From Gammaproteobacteria bacterium (GTDB lineage: Bacteria; Pseudomonadota; Gammaproteobacteria; UBA1113): DNA of 6,156 nt. The notes under the pieces were generated by a model, which worked only from the letters and a program-made list of their open reading frames with translations, was not told the DNA's origin and ran no database searches. Within the stretch, counting starts at the first letter, position 1. The number at the start of each line of letters is the position of its first letter. The stretch spans positions 1 to 6,156 of the forward strand of contig JAIELR010000140.1 of NCBI GenBank assembly GCA_019752835.1, read 5' to 3'. A program made the translations under genes and the position numbers. Positions 1 through 4,681 of the stretch are shown piece by piece.

Positions 1-685
1 TTATGAAGTTTTGACCAATAAAAATGAATTGCTTTTGGTGGATAATCCGTCAAAATTACCGGCGCCCAATTTGATTAATGAAATCCGTGAGCCCATTGTT
101 CAAGCCAATATTCTAGTGCCTAATGAGTTTGTTGGTGCCATCATGACGCTTTGTACTGAAAAACGCGGTGCACAAACGAAAATGCTGTATCTCGGTAGTC
201 AAGTTTCCATGGTTTATGAGTTGCCGATGAATGAAGTTGTCCTCGATTTTTTTGACCGTTTAAAATCGGTGAGTCGTGGTTATGCGTCATTAGATTATAG
301 TTTTTTGCGATTCCAAACGGCGAGTCTCGTTAAATTGGATATCCTGATCAATAATGAAAAAGTCGATGCCTTGGCAATTATTGTTCATCGTGATAATGTG
401 ATGTATCGCGGCAGACGGCTGGTTGAAAAGATGCGGGAATTGATTCCACGTCAAATGTTTGATGTGGCGATTCAAGCGGCGATAGGTGGGCAAATTATTG
501 CCAGAGAAACGGTCAAAGCCTTGCGTAAAAATGTGACAGCTAAATGCTATGGTGGTGATATTTCGCGGAAGCGGAAATTATTGGAAAAGCAAAAAGAAGG
601 CAAAAAGCGCATGAAACAAGTGGGACGTGTTGAAATCCCACAAGAAGCGTTTTTGGCTGTTTTACAAGTCGATGATAAAAAGTAA
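1..685 (+). CDS. lepA: Elongation factor 4 (LepA), C-terminal part, 5' end outside window
   Basis: LepA (EF4) is a translational GTPase related to EF-G that binds ribosomes and affects initiation, elongation or ribosome assembly under stress. The first whole codon is at base 2, and 227 codons remain before TAA at 683-685. The family is about 600 residues long, so this is the last 38% or so; the GTPase domain is upstream of the window. Visible family landmarks are the segment NPSKLP near the start, REPIV, the domain V segment [12 protein letters not shown] (bases 254-289), [16 protein letters not shown], and the LepA-specific C-terminal domain beginning KCYGGD (from 542) and running through the basic stretch [17 protein letters not shown]. 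The protein ends [10 protein letters not shown] plus a short acidic/lysine tail. An in-frame TTG at 11 is not a start, because the family sequence continues upstream. It sits 135 bases before lepB, its usual partner. Identification is secure. Confidence 0.97.
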   Translation, partial: YEVLTNKNELLLVDNPSKLPAPNLINEIREPIVQANILVPNEFVGAIMTLCTEKRGAQTKMLYLGSQVSMVYELPMNEVVLDFFDRLKSVSRGYASLDYSFLRFQTASLVKLDILINNEKVDALAIIVHRDNVMYRGRRLVEKMRELIPRQMFDVAIQAAIGGQIIARETVKALRKNVTAKCYGGDISRKRKLLEKQKEGKKRMKQVGRVEIPQEAFLAVLQVDDKK

Positions 686-690
686 GGTGA

Positions 691-817
691 TACACTCTTC
701 GCAATTGGATTTGCGGCTAGGCGCGGTTGACTCGAGACGCCGGAGTGTACTTCATATCCATGAGGACGGCGAGCAGTCAACTGCAACAACGCCGCAGATT
801 CAATTCCGAGGAGTGTA
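691..817 (+). repeat. Long imperfect palindromic repeat, copy 1 (lepA-lepB gap)
   Basis: This 127-base element fills nearly the whole lepA-lepB gap and folds on itself almost end to end. Paired blocks from outside in are 691-701 with 807-817, 703-717 with 791-805, 723-732 with 775-784, and 738-742 with 767-771, leaving an apex around 743-766. A few mismatches, G-U pairs and one asymmetric loop (718-722 against 785-790) interrupt the stem. Its core 714-753 matches 4013-4052 of the second copy at 38 of 40 positions, which makes it a dispersed repeat and not a chance hairpin. It lacks a T run after the stem, so it does not look like an intrinsic terminator. Its right end runs into the lepB ribosome binding site. 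No transposase or terminal target duplication is visible. I do not recognise a named family with certainty. Confidence 0.9.
808..813 (+). promoter_or_regulatory. lepB ribosome binding site inside the repeat end
   Basis: GAGGAG lies 7 bases before the lepB ATG at 821 and is a strong Shine-Dalgarno match. It is part of the right terminus of the palindromic repeat and is complementary, with one G-U pair, to 695-700 at the left terminus. In a folded transcript it would therefore be double-stranded. The match and spacing are seen directly; sequestration is inferred. Confidence 0.8.
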
Positions 818-820
818 ACT

Positions 821-1591
821 ATGTCAAGTTGGAATTTCCCGTTAATAATGACGATCGCAGTTTTTGTGACGGGTTTTATTGCGCTTTTGGATAAATTGTT
901 TTTTGCCAAGAAGCGTATTCCAGAGCTGAAACCCAATTTTATTATTGATTATTCAAACTCTCTTTTTCCCGTTCTCTTAATCGTATTAGTTATACGTTCT
1001 TTTATTATTCAACCTTTTCGTGTTCCCACCGGCTCACTTGAACCAACCATTATACCAGGGGATTTTGTGGCGGTTAATCAATTTGCCTATGGTTTGCGTT
1101 TGCCTGTTCTCAATACTAAGGTGGTTTCGATAGGTGAGCCTAAAATTGGAGATATAGTTGTTTTTCGTTGGCCTTCTGATCCCAGCATTGATTTTATCAA
1201 GCGAGTCGTTGGTGTACCGGGTGATCATCTTGTTTATCAAGATAAGGTGCTTTACATCAATGGTAAAGAGGCCACCCAAACTTTTGTGCGTGATACGGTG
1301 GACATAGAGCCCACGGGAAATATTCCGGTAAAAGAATATGAAGAAGATTTAAACGGTGTCAAGCATGATATTTTGATCGACCCGAATGGCGGTGAAATGC
1401 AAGATTTTGATCTGGTTGTGCCTGCCGGGGATTATTTTATGATGGGCGATAATCGCGATAATAGCGGCGATAGTCGTGAGTGGGGATTTGTTCCTGAAGC
1501 GAATTTGATCGGCAAGGGCTTTCTTATTTGGATGAGTTGGGATAGTGACACTCATCGTCCCCGTTGGCATCGTATAGGAACGGTTATTTAG
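821..1591 (+). CDS. lepB: Signal peptidase I (LepB)
   Basis: This inner-membrane serine protease removes signal peptides from proteins exported by Sec or Tat. The protein has 256 residues. Two N-terminal hydrophobic segments (about 6-28 and 47-63) match the two-anchor topology of proteobacterial LepB, with the catalytic domain on the periplasmic side. The catalytic serine is S72 in PTGSLEPT; the general-base lysine is K127 in DFIKRVVGVPGD. Box E is clear: YFMMGDNRDNSGDSREWGFVPEANL (205-229, split around GDNRDNS at 209-215). The usual SMxPT motif reads SLEPT, with Leu after the nucleophile. It is shorter than the 324-residue E. coli enzyme, chiefly in the variable region between the lysine box and box E, which is within the family range. 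The ATG at 821 is supported by GAGGAG 7 bases upstream. The stop is 2 bases before rnc. No independent promoter is evident in the gap, so transcription may come from lepA or further upstream. Confidence 0.97.
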   Translation: MSSWNFPLIMTIAVFVTGFIALLDKLFFAKKRIPELKPNFIIDYSNSLFPVLLIVLVIRSFIIQPFRVPTGSLEPTIIPGDFVAVNQFAYGLRLPVLNTKVVSIGEPKIGDIVVFRWPSDPSIDFIKRVVGVPGDHLVYQDKVLYINGKEATQTFVRDTVDIEPTGNIPVKEYEEDLNGVKHDILIDPNGGEMQDFDLVVPAGDYFMMGDNRDNSGDSREWGFVPEANLIGKGFLIWMSWDSDTHRPRWHRIGTVI

Positions 1592-1593
1592 CC

Positions 1594-2292
1594 ATGTCTA
1601 TAAGAAAATCACATGAACGATTGTATGATACCCTGGGTTATCGCTTTCAAAATGAAAAATTACTGATTGCGGCGTTAACCCATCGTAGTGTGCCGCAAAA
1701 TAATAATGAGCGTTTGGAGTTCTTGGGCGATTCGATCGTTAATTTTATTGCCGCAGAAATTGTATACAAACAATTCCAATTGGCCGACGAGGGTGAATTA
1801 AGCCGCTTGCGTACTAAGTTGGTGAGAGGGGAAACGCTGGCCCTGTTAGCGCGACGTTTAGCCATTGGGGATTATTTATATTTAGGTCCGGGCGAAATGC
1901 GCTCAGGCGGGGCAAAACGAGAATCTATTTTAGCGGATGCCCTTGAGGCGGTTGTGGCCGCCTTGTATTTAGATGCTGGGGTCGAGATCTGTAAAAAAGT
2001 GGTCAGCGAGTGGTTTGCACCCTTGGTTCTCGAACTATTGGGGCATGAAGCGGATAAAGACCCTAAAACACATTTGCAGGAATATTTGCAATCCATCTTA
2101 ATCGCCTTGCCACAGTATCGTGTGATTGATATTTCGGGAAAGGCGCATGCACAAATTTTTACGGTGGAATGTGCAATAGCGGACGGCAAGCATATTGCTC
2201 TGGGTAAAGGGACCAGTCGTCGTCGTGCTGAGCAGCAATCGGCAGAAATCATGTTGGCAGAACTCACTCACGGGAAAAAAAATAATGGTTGA
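1594..2292 (+). CDS. rnc: Ribonuclease III
   Basis: RNase III is a cytoplasmic, homodimeric, magnesium-dependent endonuclease that cuts double-stranded RNA. It processes rRNA precursors and structured mRNAs. The 232-residue protein compares with 226 in E. coli. The signature NERLEFLGDS is at 38-47. Catalytic acidic residues align as E39, E42, D46, E66, D115 and E118. The nuclease domain covers about 5-150 and includes LGPGEMRSGG (97-106) and RESILADALEA (109-119). A double-stranded RNA-binding domain covers about 156-225 with KTHLQEYLQ and the C-terminal GTSRRRAEQQSAE. I chose ATG 1594, which gives the family N-terminus and lies 2 bases after the lepB stop. An in-frame TTG at 1564 would overlap lepB by 28 bases and add residues not typical of the family. 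The Shine-Dalgarno (AGGA, 1576-1579) is rather distant at 14 bases, so coupling to lepB translation is likely. It overlaps era by 8 bases. Confidence 0.97.
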   Translation: MSIRKSHERLYDTLGYRFQNEKLLIAALTHRSVPQNNNERLEFLGDSIVNFIAAEIVYKQFQLADEGELSRLRTKLVRGETLALLARRLAIGDYLYLGPGEMRSGGAKRESILADALEAVVAALYLDAGVEICKKVVSEWFAPLVLELLGHEADKDPKTHLQEYLQSILIALPQYRVIDISGKAHAQIFTVECAIADGKHIALGKGTSRRRAEQQSAEIMLAELTHGKKNNG

Positions 2293-3187
2293 AAGCGTCA
2301 AAAGCTATATGGGATCGGTGGCCATTGTAGGTCGCCCTAATGTAGGGAAATCCACGCTCCTAAATGCTATTTTGGGCGAAAAAATTAGTATCACCTCAAA
2401 AAAACCACAAACGACGCGTCACCGCATCTTGGGTATAAAAACACAAGAAGCGTATCAAGTGGTTTATCTAGACACGCCAGGGTTTCATAAAAACACACCT
2501 CGTCGCTTGAATCGAGCAATGAATCGAACCGTAATTGGTGTTTTACAAGAAGCTGATTTAATCCTATTTGTTGTGGATTGCCGCTCGTGGACCGACGAAG
2601 ATGATTTAATGCTGACACGCTTAAAACAGCAAGATAAGCCTGTGATTCTAGTGCTTAATAAAACGGATGCCGTCAAAGATCGTCTCGATCTTCTTCCCAT
2701 CATCGAAACAATGTCGCTAAAAATGACGTTTATGGCAGTTGTGCCGGTATCGGCGTTGAAAGATAAGAATATTGATACCCTTGAAAAGGTCATCAATGAG
2801 CATCTACCCGAGGGCGACCATTTTTTTGCCGCCGATGATATTACCGATTGCAGCGATACGTTTTTAACGGCCGAGCTGATTCGTGAAAAATTAATGCGCC
2901 TTTTAGGGGATGAATTGCCTTATTCAATTACGGTGCAAATTGAAAAATTTGATAATACAGAGACGTTGCTTCGTATCGCTGGTTTGATTTGGGTTGAAAA
3001 ACCAGGCCAAAAAGCCATCGTGATCGGGAATAAAGGCAGTATGCTAAAAAAAGTAGGTCAGTTGGCTCGCGAGGATATGGAGATTTTATTCGATAAAAAA
3101 GTATTTCTCCATCTCTGGGTTAAAGTAAAAAGTGGTTGGTCGGATGATGATCATTTACTTAAGCAGTTAGGTTATGCAACACGGTAA
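2285..3187 (+). CDS. era: GTPase Era
   Basis: Era is an essential GTPase that binds the 3' end of 16S rRNA and helps mature the 30S subunit. The 300-residue product matches the 301 of E. coli. The GTPase domain shows G1 GRPNVGKS (16-23), switch region with PQTTR (41-45), G3 DTPG (63-66), G4 NKTD (125-128) and G5 SAL (156-158). A C-terminal KH domain follows, with IREKLMRLLGDELPYS (199-214) and the GxxG loop G248-NK-G251 in VIGNKGSMLKKVG. The ending LWVKVKSGWSDDDHLLKQLGY is typical. The ATG at 2285 lies 8 bases inside rnc, with GGGA at 2272-2275 (9-base spacing). A longer reading from TTG 2195 would lie within rnc and adds no family sequence, so it was rejected. Overlap on both sides (8 bases with rnc, 14 with recO) implies coupled translation. 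RNase III and Era act on the same rRNA maturation pathway. Confidence 0.97.
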   Translation: MVESVKSYMGSVAIVGRPNVGKSTLLNAILGEKISITSKKPQTTRHRILGIKTQEAYQVVYLDTPGFHKNTPRRLNRAMNRTVIGVLQEADLILFVVDCRSWTDEDDLMLTRLKQQDKPVILVLNKTDAVKDRLDLLPIIETMSLKMTFMAVVPVSALKDKNIDTLEKVINEHLPEGDHFFAADDITDCSDTFLTAELIREKLMRLLGDELPYSITVQIEKFDNTETLLRIAGLIWVEKPGQKAIVIGNKGSMLKKVGQLAREDMEILFDKKVFLHLWVKVKSGWSDDDHLLKQLGYATR

Positions 3188-3881
3188 ACCCCTGCTTGAG
3201 CCTGCCTATATTTTGCGCCATCAAGATTATGGCGATACATCTAGTTTGCTTGAGTTATTGACAGCTACACATGGTCGTTTTTCGGCTATTGCGAAGGGGG
3301 CTCGTGGAAAGCGCTCTCCGTGGCGGGGGCTGATGTTACCTGCGTTGCCTTTGCTGGTTAGTTGCGTGGGGCGAGGGGAGTTATTAACGGTTACGCAGGT
3401 TGAGCCCAATGGTTCATCCCTAATTTTGCGTGGCGAGGCCTTGTTTAGTTTATTTTATGTCAATGAGCTCGTGATGTATTTGCTGCATCGTTTCGATCCC
3501 CATCCACGATTATATGAGCATTATGCCAAAACGCTCGCGGAACTCGGTAATGCGTCCGCGATTGAAATCCCGCTGCGTTTATTTGAATGGGTGTTGCTGC
3601 AGGAATTGGGTTATGGCTTAGGTTTGGATGATACTAGGCAAGCGATCGATCCTGACGCTCGCTACTATATTGATACTGAGATGCAAGTTCAAGCGTTGGA
3701 GTTTGCTCGCTATGATGTGCAGGAGAGTTATTCAGGCAAAACATTGCTTGGCCTTGCCCATCAAAACTTGCCAAGTGATGTACTGGTTTTGCGTGAAGCG
3801 AAGCAGCTGACTCGAACTTTATTGGCGCCTTTGCTTGGAAACCGTAAAATAATGAGCCGAACCTTGTACAAACAAGTTTAA
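3174..3881 (+). CDS. recO: DNA repair protein RecO
   Basis: RecO works with RecR (and RecF) to load RecA onto SSB-coated single-stranded DNA at gaps, and can anneal complementary strands. The 235-residue protein is close to the 242 of E. coli RecO. An N-terminal OB fold (about 7-80) contains EPAYILRHQDYGDTS, the conserved AKGARGKRS (40-48) and GRGEL (66-70). A helical part follows with YVNEL (95-99) and RLFEWVLLQELGYGL (135-149). The C-terminus NRKIMSRTLYKQ (223-234) is typical of proteobacterial RecO. The four zinc-binding cysteines known from some other RecO proteins are absent, as is normal for this branch. ATG 3174 overlaps the end of era by 14 bases; the upstream AGG is a weak Shine-Dalgarno, consistent with coupling to era. 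In many gammaproteobacteria pdxJ follows recO; here a repeat and a different operon follow. Confidence 0.95.
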   Translation: MQHGKPLLEPAYILRHQDYGDTSSLLELLTATHGRFSAIAKGARGKRSPWRGLMLPALPLLVSCVGRGELLTVTQVEPNGSSLILRGEALFSLFYVNELVMYLLHRFDPHPRLYEHYAKTLAELGNASAIEIPLRLFEWVLLQELGYGLGLDDTRQAIDPDARYYIDTEMQVQALEFARYDVQESYSGKTLLGLAHQNLPSDVLVLREAKQLTRTLLAPLLGNRKIMSRTLYKQV

Positions 3882-3892
3882 AAACGGTAATA

Positions 3893-3919
3893 TTGACTAC
3901 TGCTTTTGTTGAGTATACT
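3893..3919 (+). promoter_or_regulatory. Possible sigma-70 promoter for the phosphatidyltransferase operon
   Basis: TTGACT (3893-3898) resembles a -35 box at 5 of 6 positions and TATACT (3914-3919) a -10 box at 5 of 6. The 15-base spacer is shorter than the preferred 17, which lowers confidence. The -10 box coincides exactly with the left terminus of palindromic repeat copy 2. If used, transcription would begin near 3926 and the leader would carry the whole repeat ahead of the gene at 4121. The boxes are seen; their use is inference. Confidence 0.35.
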
Positions 3920-3940
3920 CCAAGCAATTCGGTTTTGACT

Positions 3941-4010
3941 CGGGCCCATCTCATGGTCCTCGCCCTTTCGGGGCGGCCTGTGGCCGTCAAATTGGCTTTC
4001 CTGCCAATTT
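3941..4010 (+). repeat. Cluster of small hairpins inserted in repeat copy 2 (REP-like)
   Basis: Four short inverted repeats follow one another. CCAT (3946-3949) pairs with ATGG (3953-3956), and outward GG/CC pairs extend it past one mismatch. CGCCC (3961-3965) pairs with GGGCG (3971-3975). CGGCC (3974-3978) pairs with GGCCG (3982-3986) around TGT. AAATTGGC (3989-3996) pairs with GCCAATTT (4003-4010) around TTTCCT. The second and third share two bases, so they would compete or stack. Dense GC-rich hairpins in an intergenic gap resemble REP-type extragenic elements. This module is absent from copy 1. Only one copy is in the window, so its status as a dispersed repeat is inferred. Confidence 0.6.
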
Positions 4011-4012
4011 TT
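3989..4012 (+). terminator. Weak candidate intrinsic terminator after recO
   Basis: A perfect 8-pair stem (3989-3996 with 4003-4010, loop TTTCCT) is followed by a run of five T, three of which belong to the stem itself. The stem has only three G-C pairs and the free T tract is two bases before CGG, so termination would be inefficient. It could end some of the lepB-rnc-era-recO transcripts. It may equally be just one arm of the hairpin cluster. Confidence 0.25.
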
Positions 4013-4105
4013 CGGCTAGGCGCTGTTGACTCGAGCCGCCGGAGTGTACTTCCTGTACATGACGGCGGTAAGAGTTAACAGCAACAATGCCGAAAATTGA
4101 AGTGC

Positions 4106-4111
4106 GAAGAG
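4106..4111 (+). promoter_or_regulatory. Ribosome binding site for the gene at 4121, inside the repeat end
   Basis: GAAGAG lies 9 bases before ATG 4121 and decides between this start and an in-frame TTG at 4097, which has no suitable Shine-Dalgarno. Like the lepB site, it belongs to the right terminus of the palindromic repeat; its last three bases fall in GAGTATA, which is complementary to the left terminus at 3914-3920. Confidence 0.65.
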
Positions 4112-4120
4112 TATAAATTT

Positions 4121-4681
4121 ATGAGACGGGAATATATACCCAATATTATCACAGTGCTGCGCCTCGCCTTGGTGGGCCCTATCGTCATTAGTTTGTTGAC
4201 GCATCATAATCATGCTGCCTTTTGGTTATTTGTGGTGGCTGGTTTGACGGATGCGATCGATGGCTATCTTGCGCGTCGTTTTAAGTGGATAAGCCGCTGG
4301 GGAGCGATGGTGGATCCGTTAGCGGATAAATTTTTAATGGTATCTACGTTTTTGACGCTAGGGTATTTATCTATTTTTCCCTTATGGTTACTCCTCATGC
4401 TGGTATTGCGTGAGCTTGTGATTGTTATTGGGGGTGTAGTTTATCATTTTTGGATTGGTGTTTATGATTTTAGTCCTACACGCATCAGTAAACTCAATAC
4501 TTGCCTTCAAATTATCTTGATTATAGGTTTGATGTTTAATTTAAGTTATGCATTAATTCCTGCTCAGTGGTTGACCTATTTAATGTATATGGTCTTTGTA
4601 ACCAGTTTAGGGACTCTCGTTAATTATATCGTTGTTTGGGGACGTCGTGCTTGGTTGCAACATAGGAGATCTCTAGGTTGA
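4121..4681 (+). CDS. CDP-alcohol phosphatidyltransferase (PgsA-like, or cardiolipin synthase of the CDP-alcohol type)
   Basis: Members transfer a phosphatidyl group from CDP-diacylglycerol to an alcohol in the membrane, such as glycerol-3-phosphate (PgsA) or phosphatidylglycerol (CDP-alcohol-type cardiolipin synthase). The 186-residue protein has the complete motif D44-xx-D47-G48-xx-A51-R52 ... G61-xxx-D65-xxx-D69, whose aspartates bind two metal ions and the CDP moiety. The N-terminus IPNIITVLRL is typical, and about six hydrophobic segments are visible (near 8-26, 31-46, 70-84, 86-108, 128-146, 150-173). SPTRISKLNTCLQ (118-130) after the fourth segment recalls both PgsA and eukaryote-type cardiolipin synthases, so the substrate is unsettled. 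ATG 4121 is preferred to TTG 4097 because of the GAAGAG site, and because the latter start lies within the repeat. It overlaps the next gene by 4 bases and heads a separate operon. Confidence 0.88.
   Translation: MRREYIPNIITVLRLALVGPIVISLLTHHNHAAFWLFVVAGLTDAIDGYLARRFKWISRWGAMVDPLADKFLMVSTFLTLGYLSIFPLWLLLMLVLRELVIVIGGVVYHFWIGVYDFSPTRISKLNTCLQIILIIGLMFNLSYALIPAQWLTYLMYMVFVTSLGTLVNYIVVWGRRAWLQHRRSLG
4664..4668 (+). promoter_or_regulatory. Ribosome binding site fixing the TTG start of the PerM-like gene
   Basis: AGGAG lies 9 bases before TTG 4678. The first in-frame ATG would remove about 64 residues, including the first transmembrane segments, so this strong site settles the rare start codon. 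The TTG overlaps the upstream TGA as TTGA. Confidence 0.8.

Larger units (their letters stand above)
3914..4115 (+). repeat. Long palindromic repeat, copy 2, with interrupted left arm
   Basis: This copy has the same termini and core as the 691-817 element but is 202 bases long. The end blocks TATACTC (3914-3920) and GAGTATA (4109-4115) are perfect complements. The inner stem is 4009-4016 with 4089-4096, 4022-4031 with 4073-4082 (10 pairs, one G-U), 4036-4041 with 4063-4068, and an apical TGTAC (4045-4049) with GTACA (4055-4059) around a 5-base loop. The extra length, about 75 bases, is all in the left arm, roughly 3929-4002, where a separate group of hairpins is inserted. The core 4013-4052 is 38/40 identical to 714-753. 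The apex is better paired than in copy 1. It fills most of the 239-base gap after recO and stops 5 bases before the next start codon, in the same orientation as copy 1. Confidence 0.88.

Noticed and set aside
691..817. Palindrome copy 1 as an intrinsic terminator for lepA
   Set aside because: There is no T run after the stem, and the right end contains the lepB ribosome binding site.
627..818. 63-codon + strand open frame across the end of lepA and repeat copy 1
   Set aside because: It starts inside lepA in another frame and its second half is simply the palindromic repeat; no ribosome binding site or family similarity.
547..936. 129-codon - strand open frame over lepA, the gap and lepB
   Set aside because: It is antisense to two well-supported genes and crosses the palindrome; no recognisable domain.
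1872..2267. 131-codon - strand open frame inside rnc
   Set aside because: It is fully antisense to conserved RNase III sequence, and its composition looks like a shadow of rnc codons.
2195..2284. Longer N-terminus for Era from TTG 2195
   Set aside because: It would lie inside rnc and adds 30 residues foreign to the family; ATG 2285 has a good site and family length.
3863..3876. Small inverted repeat CTTGT/ACAAG at the end of recO as a terminator
   Set aside because: Only five pairs, A/T-rich, inside the coding end and followed by A residues instead of a T tract.
3893..4078. 61-codon + strand open frame across repeat copy 2
   Set aside because: It starts in the -35-like box, has no Shine-Dalgarno, and consists of hairpin repeat sequence; the frame stops within the repeat.
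4097..4120. TTG 4097 as start of the phosphatidyltransferase
   Set aside because: It has no suitable ribosome binding site and lies in the repeat arm; ATG 4121 has GAAGAG at 9 bases.
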